Origin: an uncultured Eubacteriales bacterium
GTDB taxonomy: Bacteria; Bacillota; Clostridia; Oscillospirales; Acutalibacteraceae
Assembly: GCA_934692675.1 (NCBI GenBank)
Contig: CAKUUD010000004.1
Location: 78,683-142,682 of the forward strand
Length of the DNA: 64,000 bases
Direction: 5' to 3'
The position numbers and the translations under genes are program-made. Shown here piece by piece: positions 9,369-18,058 of this stretch; position 1 is the first letter of the stretch, and every line of letters begins with the position of its first letter. The notes under the pieces are model-generated. The model searched no databases. It saw nothing but the letters and a program-made list of their open reading frames with translations, and was not told the DNA's origin.

Positions 9369-10199
9369 TTATTCACAAAATGACTTAACCAGGGCAATTT
9401 CTTTTTCGTAATCTTCCAAAATTTTGGCAGGAGTTTCTAAAATAAATACCTTGTCTTTAAGAGCAGGATGATTTACGATTCTTTTTATCGCTTCCTCTCC
9501 GATTTTTCCTTTTCCGATTTTTTCGTGCCTGTCCTTGTGACTGCCAAGTTTATTTTTGCTGTCGTTGAGGTGTATTACGTGCAACCTTTCAAGGCCGAGT
9601 ATTTTATCAAAATTCTCCAAAACTCCATCCAGGTCATCCACTATGTCATATCCCGCATCAAAGACATGGCAAGTGTCCAAACACACGCCCAATTTATCGT
9701 CAAGATTTACTTTATCTATTATTTCTCGAATTTCTTCGAATTTGCTCCCTATTTCGGTGCCTTTGCCCGCCATAGTTTCGAGCAGGACTTTAGTTTTTAA
9801 AGTTGGAGTCAGGATTTCATTCAAGGCGCTTGAAATTTGCTCAATTCCAATTTCATTGCCTTGCTTTGTATGGCTTCCGGGATGGAAATTATAGTATCCC
9901 CCACCTATCATGTCCAAAAATTCCAGATCCTCCTTCATCAAAACTTTTCCGTAGTTTCGAATTCTTTCGGTACGGGAACAAAGATTAATAGTAAATGGTG
10001 CGTGAGCCACTATTTCGGCAAAACCATGCTCTTTGCACGCTCTTAAATATCTGTCTACGTCGCCCGTGTCAATCTTGTGCCAAAAACGCCCAAAAATATT
10101 TCTGGTAAAATACTGAAAGGTATTTGCTCCGATAATTTTTGCTTGGAATGCTGCTGCCGCAAGGCCTTCTTCGGGTATAAGATGGCAACCTATTTTCAT
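9369..10199 (-). CDS. nfo: Endonuclease IV (apurinic/apyrimidinic)
   Basis: A 276-residue TIM-barrel AP endonuclease that cuts 5' of abasic sites in base-excision repair, using three zinc ions. Visible signatures: AHAPFTINLCS, NFHPGSHTKQG (metal His), GVCLDTCHVFDAGYD (AP endonuclease family 2 signature) and HLNDSKNKLGSHKDRHEKIG. Length is normal. It is the first gene of the leftward nfo-phosphoesterase-VanY-gltX-glnS operon. The divergent 280-base region to its right also carries the promoter of the double-glycine-leader protein. Confidence 0.95.
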   Translation of the reverse strand: MKIGCHLIPEEGLAAAAFQAKIIGANTFQYFTRNIFGRFWHKIDTGDVDRYLRACKEHGFAEIVAHAPFTINLCSRTERIRNYGKVLMKEDLEFLDMIGGGYYNFHPGSHTKQGNEIGIEQISSALNEILTPTLKTKVLLETMAGKGTEIGSKFEEIREIIDKVNLDDKLGVCLDTCHVFDAGYDIVDDLDGVLENFDKILGLERLHVIHLNDSKNKLGSHKDRHEKIGKGKIGEEAIKRIVNHPALKDKVFILETPAKILEDYEKEIALVKSFCE

Positions 10200-10404
10200 A
10201 ATATATTCACCACTTTCGCTGTTTTAATAATTATATTATAGTGTATTTTCAAAAAATAATAAAACTTTTTTAAATAATAAATGTTGATTGAAATTTTATT
10301 AAATTTATAATATAAATAAGTTCTGAGGGTATCGCGAGGGATATCAGAGAATATTAGGGCTTTTGAAATAATTGTAAAAAAGAAATAAAAAAATTAATCA
10401 TTTA

Positions 10405-10433
10405 TTGAATTTATTATAGATTTATGATATGAT
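10405..10433 (+). promoter_or_regulatory. Sigma-A-type promoter of the double-glycine-leader protein
   Basis: TTGAAT (10405-10410) and TATGAT (10428-10433) are spaced by 17 bases, about 45 bases upstream of the start codon. The rest of the 277-base interval from nfo is AT-rich and shows no gene. Confidence 0.6.
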
Positions 10434-10476
10434 ACTCTAAAGAACTTTTCAGGATATGAGGGAGGTAAAATTATTT

Positions 10477-13398
10477 ATGGATAAAAAAATAGATAAAGAA
10501 ATTGAAAATTCAGAATTAAACGAGGAATTAAACCAAGAAGATTTAGACGAAATTGCAGGAGGAAAAGGCGAGCTGAAGAAAGGCTCGGCTGCTTTGATGA
10601 GTTCTTTGATGCTGCTTAGTGGCGCGCCGGGACTGTCCGCTTATGATAACAAGGCTAGAACAGGTTCCATGCAAACCATTTCCGCGGATAACTCAACTTC
10701 AGCTAAACCAGGGAAATTAGATGGTTTAAAAGAAAAATTTAAAAATATTTTATCAAAAGAAAAACTACAAGAAATTTTTAAAAAAGAAAACCTACAGAAA
10801 ATTTTTACGAAAGAAAATCTAAAAAAATATGGTATTCCTGCGGGAGTGATAGGCGGAGGTGCGGTTTCTGCGGCGGCATTGTACAAAATCCTTATGAATA
10901 ACCCAAAACTTATTTTTTCAGGAGACAAATCTGCCAATCCATTAATAGAAAGTATATTCGAAAAATATTCAGACTACTCAGTTGCTGATTGCATGTATAT
11001 TTATAGTTCCTTACTTCGTACTGAAGGCTCAAACTTAGAATTAAAAAAGAATCTTATGCCCTCAGGGGCCACCGAGCTCCGTCATACGATCATCTCTTTT
11101 GTAGGAGATAATCAAGAGCTTAGAAAAAAGACGGAAAAGCTACTAAATTTACAAGCCGGAAAAGCATTTAAGCTTATAAATAGATACGAAAAATACCGTA
11201 ATTATCAGCTCAGTGGTTTAGTCAATGACATGGCTGAATTATGCACTCATTATAAGCCAGGAGCTAATCCACAACCATTTGAATACAGGAAAGTCTTGCC
11301 CTCTTATCTTGATTGTTTAGAAAAATTTGACTTAAATATGATCGAAAAGCCACAAGAAGCCGAAAAAATCATAAAAGAAAGACATGAAGCTAATTTGGCC
11401 AGGATAAGAGAGGAAAATAATTATGTCCCCAATGAAAACTCTGATGATAATATAGAAACTTCTAAAGGGGGACCAGAAATTATCCTTTCACGAGAAACAT
11501 TCAACATACCGGTGCGTCGTGTCGAAATAAAAAATGTATTAAAAAAATATCCAACCTTCACGATTGCTGAATGCGCATATATATATTATCATCTTCAACA
11601 CATGGATGGAGAAGTTGTAGTATTAAACAGAAATCAGGTAGCCAGGCAAGCCAATGAACTCTGTTCTAGGATCGCCGCTCTTGCAGATGATGATATAGAA
11701 CTTCGAAACAATGCAAACAAAATGATGAATTTAAAAGCCGAAGAAGCGTATAAGATTATAACTAGCTACGAAAATGAAAACGACTCTCTGCTCCATGCTT
11801 TAATTAAGCGAATGTCGATTTGCTATACGGGCTTCCAGTTTGATGGTTTTCAATCCACTTGTTTGGATTATATAAAAGAACTCAATTTAAATGAGGTCAA
11901 TAATCCACAACCGGACGAAGAGCGCGAAGAGGGAAATAATGGAGATAATAATAACGAAGTAGCTCCTGAAGAAGATAGAGAAGAAGATGATGGATTAAAA
12001 ATTGTCTTTTCAAAAGACAGATTACGCAATAAGGAAAGATATGACATCATAAAAGAGATACTAGAAAACTATCCAGACTACAAAGTTGATGAGTACGTGT
12101 ATATATGTAGTGCCATACTTCGTGCTGCTGAAGAAAACCCCGAAAGTCCAAGCTTAAAATTAGAAAAAAATCTTGTACCCGCAGGAGCCGAGGAGGTTCA
12201 TGATGCGCTTGTCTCCAATGTGCTAGACCCACGACTTAGAAAAATTGCAGACAAAGTGCTGAGCTTAAAGGCCGAAGAAGCATCTGAGATGGTTAAAGAA
12301 GAAAAAAATATTCGCATGGATCGCATCATTAATACCATTAATTTTATGGCTGAATTCTACAATTGTCCTAATAAAAATATAGGCGAAGAACGTGACCATT
12401 ATATTTACTCTTTAAAATATTTTAAAGATCCAGAAGAAGCCGAAAATCCCGAAGACGAAAAAGCGGAAGAACAAAAATTTGAATTTTCATACGACACATT
12501 CGAAGAGAACCTGTATTTAGTCAAGCCAAAAGATATATTAAAAAAATATCCTGATTTCACAGTTGCTGAATGCGCACACATATATAATATTCTTAGTAAT
12601 AGTGATGAAGGTTCTTCTGTGACATTAACCAGAAATCAGATAGCCGAAGGTGCCGAGAGTCTCCGTTCTACACTCGACTCTATACTTGACAGGTTTAATC
12701 CACAACTTAAAGACAAAGAACACGCAGTGATGGATTTAAAGGCCGAAGAAGCAATGAATAAATACGGAAACAGTCAGTTCTATATTTTAGTTAATATTAT
12801 GGCTTCTTGCGGTAATAATCCCGAATCAGAAATTTACCAAAATAAGTATATTGAAAAATTAAAGGAATTTGACTTAAAGGAGCCCAATAATACAAATTTT
12901 TCCGAGGAGTACGAAGAAGAAAAAGAAAAGGAAAAAGATTCTGATTATGAAGCTGAAGAAGAATCTGACAGTGAATATGAGAATGAATCAGATGATGAAT
13001 CAGATGGTGAAGCTGAAGATGATTATGATAATGAGTCCGAGGGCGAATCTGACGATGAAACCGACGAAGAATCTGATGAAGATAGCGAGTGGAAAATACA
13101 GAGGGAAAAAATTAAAAATGCTATAGAGTCGGTCCAACAACTTATCGAAGATAACAAAGAAAATGGAAATACCCAATTGGGAGAATTGATTGCGAACAAT
13201 ATCGAAAAGGTGCTCCCTGGTCTAGGGCTGACCCCTGATAAATTTAATAATGCTGTAGAATCCATCCGCCATCAAGAGTTCTTCGAGCAAACCATAAGTT
13301 CCTACCAATCCGAAAAGATAAAAGAATATCAATTGAAGATATATCTTGGGAGGATTTTCCCGCTTCTAATTAGACAACAATCAACCCAAAACGAGTAA
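10477..13398 (+). CDS. 973-residue tandem-repeat protein with a double-glycine export leader
   Basis: I do not recognise the whole protein. The start is ATG 10477: a GGGAGGT site lies 10 bases upstream, inside the codons of a longer frame. Residues 1-29 form a class-II double-glycine leader of the kind cut by peptidase-containing ABC transporters (ELNEELNQEDLDEIAGG). A hydrophobic stretch follows at about 35-53 and a second, Gly/Ala-rich one at about 117-140. Then come four diverged repeats of about 170-190 residues starting near 154, 348, 523 and 682. Each has K.ILKKYPDFTVAEC.YIY-like, a ...L.RNQ.A..A..L spacer and a ...LKAEEA block. An acidic run of Asp/Glu/Ser (about 810-872) precedes a helical C-terminal domain. 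Own promoter and terminator. Export through a PCAT or type I system is inferred; no transporter is in the window. A secreted effector or surface protein is the likeliest role. Confidence 0.7.
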   Translation: MDKKIDKEIENSELNEELNQEDLDEIAGGKGELKKGSAALMSSLMLLSGAPGLSAYDNKARTGSMQTISADNSTSAKPGKLDGLKEKFKNILSKEKLQEIFKKENLQKIFTKENLKKYGIPAGVIGGGAVSAAALYKILMNNPKLIFSGDKSANPLIESIFEKYSDYSVADCMYIYSSLLRTEGSNLELKKNLMPSGATELRHTIISFVGDNQELRKKTEKLLNLQAGKAFKLINRYEKYRNYQLSGLVNDMAELCTHYKPGANPQPFEYRKVLPSYLDCLEKFDLNMIEKPQEAEKIIKERHEANLARIREENNYVPNENSDDNIETSKGGPEIILSRETFNIPVRRVEIKNVLKKYPTFTIAECAYIYYHLQHMDGEVVVLNRNQVARQANELCSRIAALADDDIELRNNANKMMNLKAEEAYKIITSYENENDSLLHALIKRMSICYTGFQFDGFQSTCLDYIKELNLNEVNNPQPDEEREEGNNGDNNNEVAPEEDREEDDGLKIVFSKDRLRNKERYDIIKEILENYPDYKVDEYVYICSAILRAAEENPESPSLKLEKNLVPAGAEEVHDALVSNVLDPRLRKIADKVLSLKAEEASEMVKEEKNIRMDRIINTINFMAEFYNCPNKNIGEERDHYIYSLKYFKDPEEAENPEDEKAEEQKFEFSYDTFEENLYLVKPKDILKKYPDFTVAECAHIYNILSNSDEGSSVTLTRNQIAEGAESLRSTLDSILDRFNPQLKDKEHAVMDLKAEEAMNKYGNSQFYILVNIMASCGNNPESEIYQNKYIEKLKEFDLKEPNNTNFSEEYEEEKEKEKDSDYEAEEESDSEYENESDDESDGEAEDDYDNESEGESDDETDEESDEDSEWKIQREKIKNAIESVQQLIEDNKENGNTQLGELIANNIEKVLPGLGLTPDKFNNAVESIRHQEFFEQTISSYQSEKIKEYQLKIYLGRIFPLLIRQQSTQNE

Positions 13399-13406
13399 AA
13401 CAAATA

Positions 13407-13438
13407 GCCACCCATAGCGGGTGGCGCTTTTATTTTTT
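13407..13438. terminator. Bidirectional rho-independent terminator
   Basis: A 7-bp perfect stem GCCACCC/GGGTGGC with a 5-base loop, followed on the plus strand by a T-rich tract. It sits between two convergent genes and can end both; the minus-strand gene overlaps the T tract. Confidence 0.8.
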
Positions 13439-14884
13439 ATAATTCATATAGCACATGGTGTAAGCCAAGATGCTCCAGAAAAAACCAACCATGAAGGTCA
13501 TGTCAAAGATAATGGCTTTTTCAAGCAAGCAATAGCCGCAGTAGGCAACCAACGCCGAGAACAGCTTGGAAAACACCCCAAAATAAGGTAATTTGCTGCA
13601 AAAAAACAAATGTTTGCAAACGTCCAGGGCGACCAAAATCGAAAAAATCATAAATATTCCAAATCCAAGCACGCCTGTGCTAACCAGGATAGTAAAATAA
13701 GCGTTATGCAAATCTAAATTTATAAGTCCGCCTTTTATATATTTTTTGCCGTATTTAATTAAGTTTGCCCGACCTACACCGAGAACGGGATGGTGCTTAA
13801 ATATTTCAAGACCTTGTTTAAAAAGTGTAATTCTGCCGCTGCTGACGTCATAATGTTCGTGGCGGCCAATGGTCAGTTCATTTATATTTTCTATATCAGA
13901 TTTATACTCGGGAGGGTCACCGGGGTCAACGAGTTCTATATCTTTGTTGCTTTCTATCTCTATCTTTTCGGAGGAAGATTTAAATTCTTCTTCGTATCTG
14001 TAAACTCCGGTTATTGTATGTCCGATAAAGCTTTGACATACATCTCGAAGGGAAAAGCACATTATCATTACAGTTACACAATATATCACCGAAACAATTA
14101 TGCTTGTGATAAATTTAATGATATAGGAAAATTTATTTTTAAAAAACATGCTACAAAGGACCCGTATCGTGCTGTAAATAATCAAAAAGAGCATCGAGGC
14201 GTTGGAATCGGACAGGAAAAGGCATACACAAGATATAACCGCAGCAAAAACAATCACACAAATATTAAAGCCGGTCAATTTAATCTTCTTGCGCATGTAC
14301 TTATCTAGTAAAATGTCACTAGCAACCATGCATTCAATCATCGAAAATGCCAGGATATTTGAATTGGTGTAAATCCCGATAAGACGATTGCAATAAATAC
14401 CCAAATGGTAGCCAAAAAGCGAGCCTTCTCCCTGCCAAAACAGAGTTGCAATCGACGCGAGTGCGCCAGCTAATCCGAAATATACAAAAAATTTTAGAAG
14501 AAAAATCATTTCTTTTTCAAAATTTTTGGAAGATTCACCAGTATACATTCCATAAAACATAAAAAAACACACAGCAGTGCAATAAGCAAGGGCTATATTC
14601 GGGATAAACCAAATAGAAAAATGCACCGCGGAAGTTATCACCATTAAAATTAAAAATGAAAGCAATAAACTTTTGTATTTTATTTTAAAAATGCGCTTGT
14701 TTAAGAAATAATTATTTATGAGTATAAACAATCCCCACATCAAAAGGACGCATTTTACCGCACCAAAAGCTATGTCTACGAATGCAAGCATTTCAAAAGA
14801 CAAAGTCATCATAAAAAGTTTTCTGAACAGCGATTCATCCACGACGGTATCGCGAAAACTTTGCTTAGTGTAAGATTTTAACAA
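13430..14884 (-). CDS. O-antigen ligase/polymerase-like membrane protein (Wzy_C family)
   Basis: A 484-residue polytopic protein with about ten hydrophobic segments. The diagnostic block is GLEIFKHHPVLGVGRANL followed by LDLHNAYFTILVSTGVLGFG near residues 370-425, the Wzy_C pattern with the conserved HN.Y. A large charged loop, about residues 290-375, lies before it, as in O-antigen ligases. Such enzymes join or polymerise undecaprenyl-linked glycans on the outer face of the membrane. It is the third gene of a leftward operon after the sugar transferase and DegT aminotransferase (24-base gap), so the three probably build a surface glycan or glycosylate proteins. In a Gram-positive-type cell it is probably not lipopolysaccharide-related. 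Confidence 0.8.
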   Translation of the reverse strand: MLKSYTKQSFRDTVVDESLFRKLFMMTLSFEMLAFVDIAFGAVKCVLLMWGLFILINNYFLNKRIFKIKYKSLLLSFLILMVITSAVHFSIWFIPNIALAYCTAVCFFMFYGMYTGESSKNFEKEMIFLLKFFVYFGLAGALASIATLFWQGEGSLFGYHLGIYCNRLIGIYTNSNILAFSMIECMVASDILLDKYMRKKIKLTGFNICVIVFAAVISCVCLFLSDSNASMLFLIIYSTIRVLCSMFFKNKFSYIIKFITSIIVSVIYCVTVMIMCFSLRDVCQSFIGHTITGVYRYEEEFKSSSEKIEIESNKDIELVDPGDPPEYKSDIENINELTIGRHEHYDVSSGRITLFKQGLEIFKHHPVLGVGRANLIKYGKKYIKGGLINLDLHNAYFTILVSTGVLGFGIFMIFSILVALDVCKHLFFCSKLPYFGVFSKLFSALVAYCGYCLLEKAIIFDMTFMVGFFWSILAYTMCYMNYKK

Positions 14885-14908
14885 TTTTATTCTATCTCCC
14901 CTTTAAAA

Positions 14909-16105
14909 TTAAATATTTTCCTTTACTTTTTCTATTACGTAATCCACATCTTCACTCGTTAAAAGATTGTGAAGCGGCAACGTTACCTCGTTTTCGAACA
15001 AGTGGTAGGCATTTTTGTAATTATTGATGTCAAAGCCCATATTTTTGTACGCAGTGAGCATGGGAAGGGGCTTGTAATGGACATTAGAAGCAATGCCTTC
15101 GAGAGCAAGTTTTTCAATGAATTTATTTCTGAAATCCATATCCTTGCCGAGCAATCTCATAATGTAAAGATGACAGCTGGAGGTTGAATTTTCGCATAAA
15201 TGCGGCAAAAATGATATATTTTCGTCGGAGAAAGCGTCGTTATATTTTTTTACTATTTCGCGGCGTTTTTTCAGGATATCGTCATACCTTTCGAGCTGAG
15301 ATAACCCGATGGCTGCGTTTATATCGGTCATATTGCATTTATATGCGGGCCAGATTATATCATATTCCCAGCAGCCTGCTTTTAATTTGGACAGAGCGTC
15401 TTTATTTTGACCGTGCAAAGATAGAAGCATGAAATTTTTATAAATTTCTTCGTCGCTTATTCCATCCACGCCAAGCCAAGTAACGGCGCCGCCTTCGGCT
15501 GTGGTTAAATTTTTAACGGCGTGAAAAGAAAAACATGTGAAATCCGCGACAGAACCTGACCTTTTATTATTCCTGCAAGCACCGAAAGAATGAGCTCCAT
15601 CGGCAACGACAGCAATTCTACCCATAGCCTCTTGAACCCCATTCAAGGGTTTGAAAATATTCTTTTTACCTTCGACTATTTTAAATATGGTGTCGTAATC
15701 GCACATCACTCCGCCCAAGTCAACCGGGATTATCGCTTTGGTGTTTGGGGTGATGGCTTTTTCGAGTTTTTCGTAATCCATTTCGAAGGAATTTTCCCTG
15801 GTATCAATAAGGACAGGTTTTGCGCCCACATGGCAAATAACGCTGCACGAAGCGGTGTATGTGTATGCGCTCGTGATTACTTCATCGCCGGGGCCTATGC
15901 CTAAAAGCCTTAGGGTCATTTCAAGGCAAGCAGTAGCGGAATTCAAGCAAACCGCTTTATTTGTACCGCAATACGAAGCGATTTTTTCTTCGAAAAGCTT
16001 GGTTTTCGGGCCTGTGGTTATCCATCCGGATTTTAATGTTTCAACTACGTTTTCTATTTCTTTTTCGGTGATATCCGGCGGTGAAAATTTAATTGTACGT
16101 TTCAT
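14909..16105 (-). CDS. DegT/DnrJ/EryC1/StrS-family PLP sugar aminotransferase
   Basis: A 398-residue PLP enzyme that transaminates a keto-sugar nucleotide. It shows SGWITTGPKTKLFEE, LNSATACLEMTLRLLGIGPG, DEVITSAYTYTASCSV, the ADGAHSFGA block and FSFHAVKNLTTAEGGA with the Schiff-base lysine near residue 200. Length is usual; a short insert (about 150-160) widens the central domain. The product is an amino sugar for the glycan built by its operon partners. It starts 12 bases after the sugar transferase. The exact sugar cannot be told from sequence. Confidence 0.92.
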   Translation of the reverse strand: MKRTIKFSPPDITEKEIENVVETLKSGWITTGPKTKLFEEKIASYCGTNKAVCLNSATACLEMTLRLLGIGPGDEVITSAYTYTASCSVICHVGAKPVLIDTRENSFEMDYEKLEKAITPNTKAIIPVDLGGVMCDYDTIFKIVEGKKNIFKPLNGVQEAMGRIAVVADGAHSFGACRNNKRSGSVADFTCFSFHAVKNLTTAEGGAVTWLGVDGISDEEIYKNFMLLSLHGQNKDALSKLKAGCWEYDIIWPAYKCNMTDINAAIGLSQLERYDDILKKRREIVKKYNDAFSDENISFLPHLCENSTSSCHLYIMRLLGKDMDFRNKFIEKLALEGIASNVHYKPLPMLTAYKNMGFDINNYKNAYHLFENEVTLPLHNLLTSEDVDYVIEKVKENI

Positions 16106-16117
16106 TTTTAGGTCTCC

Positions 16118-16813
16118 TTACTTAGCCAGTACGGCTATGACAGTTTTTATAATTACTTTAAAATCATAAATAATTCCGAATTTTTTTATATAATCAAGAT
16201 TATATTTCATTTTTTCCGGCAAAATTTCTTGAATGTAAACCTCGTCGGGATTTTTAGCATTTTCCAAGAGTTTGGCTTCGTCTTTGTAGAGGATACTTGC
16301 GGTGGAAGTGACTCCTGCGGGAATGAGCAAAGTCGCGAGCATTTCGGGGGTGTATTCTTTTACATAGCGCACAACTTCGGGCCTTGGGCCAACAAAAGAC
16401 AGGTCGCCTTTTATGATATTAAAAATCTGAGGGAATTCATCAATGCGCAATTTTCTTAGCCATTTGCCGCATTTTGTTATCCTCAAATCCTCGCCAGTAG
16501 TTACTTGAGCGCCCAATTTTTCTGCGTTTTCAACCATTGTTCTGAATTTAAAAATTTCAAAAACTCTTCCGCCTTCGGTCACTCTTTTTTGCTTGAAAAT
16601 TATCTTGCCCGGAGAATCCAGATTTATAATTACAGCAACGACGAGCATCAGCGGCAATGAAATTAAAGCAAAAGAAATTGAAAAAATCAAATCAAAAATT
16701 CTTTTAAATATGAGAGAACATTTTTTTGACTGCAATATATCGTAATATTCCCTTACTTTTTCATTTTTCATATTTTCAGGCAGACTTTCCCAGGAAATTA
16801 AAATATAAATCAC
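16118..16813 (-). CDS. Initiating sugar-1-phosphate transferase (bacterial sugar transferase family)
   Basis: A polyprenyl-phosphate hexose-1-phosphate transferase of the WcaJ/PglC type, which loads the first sugar of a repeat unit onto undecaprenyl phosphate at the membrane. Motifs: KRIFDLIFSISFALISLPLM (re-entrant membrane helix), then KRVTEGGRVFEIFKFRTMV, then LRKLRIDEFPQIFNIIKGDL followed by SFVGPRPE. First gene of the glycan operon with a promoter 25 bases upstream. The start is uncertain: GTG at 16813 overlaps the only AGAGGTG site, and ATG at 16771 would give a 217-residue protein with a poor ribosome site; the conserved domain begins after both. Confidence 0.9.
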   Translation of the reverse strand: MIYILISWESLPENMKNEKVREYYDILQSKKCSLIFKRIFDLIFSISFALISLPLMLVVAVIINLDSPGKIIFKQKRVTEGGRVFEIFKFRTMVENAEKLGAQVTTGEDLRITKCGKWLRKLRIDEFPQIFNIIKGDLSFVGPRPEVVRYVKEYTPEMLATLLIPAGVTSTASILYKDEAKLLENAKNPDEVYIQEILPEKMKYNLDYIKKFGIIYDFKVIIKTVIAVLAK

Positions 16814-16837
16814 CTCTTAAAAATAGTTACAAATTAA

Positions 16838-16866
16838 ATTATACCCATATTATACCTCTTTTTCAA
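16838..16866 (-). promoter_or_regulatory. Sigma-A-type promoter of the surface-glycan operon
   Basis: Minus-strand TTGAAA (16866-16861), 17 bases, TATAAT (16843-16838), just upstream of the sugar transferase. A second TATAAT-like hexamer sits inside the spacer. Confidence 0.65.
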
Positions 16867-16937
16867 CAAAAGTGAATAAGCGCTCAAAATTTTGACGAAG
16901 ATAGATATGAATAAAATTCAAAAAGGTGGTTTAAAAT

Positions 16938-17609
16938 ATGGCAGTAGCACTGATAAGGACAATTGTACTCTACGCATTTATAATCTTCGCAATAAAAATG
17001 ATGGGGAAACGGCAAATAAGCGATTTGCAAACCTCGGAACTGGTAATCACAATTTTAATTTCAAACATAGCGGCAATCCCAATGCAAAACACCGCACAGC
17101 CGCTCCTTACAGGGATAATTCCGATTTTAGTTTTGATATGCTGCGAAATACTGGCATCATTTTTAATGCTCAAAAACTTAAAAATACGCCAACTGATTTG
17201 CGGGAAGCCGATTATCGTGATAAACGAAGGGAAACTAGACCAAAAGGCAATGGAATATTTAAGATTGAGCACAGAGGATCTTTCGGAGCAGCTCAGACAG
17301 CTTGATGTATTTTCGCTGGACGACGTTTGGTTTGCGATAATGGAAACAAATGGTCAAATGAGCGTCATGAAAAAATCCGAGAAACAGCCCCCGGATGCAA
17401 TGACATTGAAGCTTAAAGTACCCGACGGAGAACTGGAAACCGTGGTGGTAAGTGACGGAATTATTTCGGAATCTTCGCTCCAAAGATGCGATTTAAGCAA
17501 AGAATGGCTAAGTGAAATTTTTGAAAAAGAAAAAGTAAAACTTGAAGAAATTTTCATAATGACCGCTAAAAAATCAAAACAATATAAAATTATAAAAAAG
17601 GAGAAATAA
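16938..17609 (+). CDS. DUF421 membrane protein (YetF/YcaP type)
   Basis: A 223-residue membrane protein. Three hydrophobic helices occupy residues 1-80, with the family hallmark KMMGKRQISDLQTSELVITI between the first two, and a cytosolic alpha/beta domain follows (CGKPIIVINEGKLDQKAM, ...LSEQLRQLDVFSLDDVWFA). The family is common in spore-forming Firmicutes; in Bacillus, YetF-like proteins have been tied to the spore or cell envelope, but the biochemical role is unknown. Ribosome site AAGGTGG upstream. It is followed one base later by a DUF4363 gene, a standard pair in clostridia. Confidence 0.9.
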   Translation: MAVALIRTIVLYAFIIFAIKMMGKRQISDLQTSELVITILISNIAAIPMQNTAQPLLTGIIPILVLICCEILASFLMLKNLKIRQLICGKPIIVINEGKLDQKAMEYLRLSTEDLSEQLRQLDVFSLDDVWFAIMETNGQMSVMKKSEKQPPDAMTLKLKVPDGELETVVVSDGIISESSLQRCDLSKEWLSEIFEKEKVKLEEIFIMTAKKSKQYKIIKKEK

Positions 17610-17610
17610 A

Positions 17611-18000
17611 ATGAAAAAATTAATATGGACATCAATTTTATCGGGGTTTGCCGTTGTATTATGCGTGCTGTGCATGTTTTACGTGATGATAGTTTCGGAT
17701 AAAGCTGCTACAGCGGTAAAAAATATTCAAAATAGCTTTTCGAACTCGCAATTTAAGGCTGCCGCGGCGGAAGTTGAAGAACTGGATGAATTTTGGGAAA
17801 ACAACCACACTATGCTTTCGATTATAATTCACCACGATATGCTTGAAGAGATCGAGGAATCCATAAGCCTTATAAAAAGCACAGTAAAAACCTCGGAGGA
17901 CTCCAACGACCCGGATTTTTGGCTGGAATCGTCAAGCGCGTTAATAGAACTTAAAAATTTGAGAGAAGTAGAAATACCCACACTTGGAAATATTCTGTAA
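17611..18000 (+). CDS. DUF4363 membrane-anchored protein
   Basis: A 129-residue protein with one N-terminal membrane helix (about residues 5-30, LSGFAVVLCVLCMFYVMIV) and an external helical-hairpin domain. In clostridia DUF4363 genes usually follow a DUF421 gene, exactly as here (one-base gap, GGAG ribosome site inside the DUF421 end). The function is unknown. Ends before a strong shared terminator. Confidence 0.8.
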   Translation: MKKLIWTSILSGFAVVLCVLCMFYVMIVSDKAATAVKNIQNSFSNSQFKAAAAEVEELDEFWENNHTMLSIIIHHDMLEEIEESISLIKSTVKTSEDSNDPDFWLESSSALIELKNLREVEIPTLGNIL

Positions 18001-18024
18001 AATAAAACACTCCAAAAAATAAAG

Positions 18025-18053
18025 AACCGACCCAAATGGGTCGGTTTTGTTTT
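18025..18053. terminator. Bidirectional rho-independent terminator
   Basis: Stem AACCGACCC/GGGTCGGTT (9 bp) with loop AAAT, flanked by A-rich and T-rich tracts, between the convergent DUF4363 and 1991-residue-protein genes. Confidence 0.85.
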
Positions 18054-18058
18054 AGGGG

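Noticed and set aside
10319..10370. GAGGGTATCGCGAGGGATATCAGAG as a possible riboswitch or leader structure upstream of the double-glycine protein
   Set aside because: It lies upstream of the apparent promoter at 10405 and does not fit a riboswitch family I know; only a short imperfect repeat is visible.
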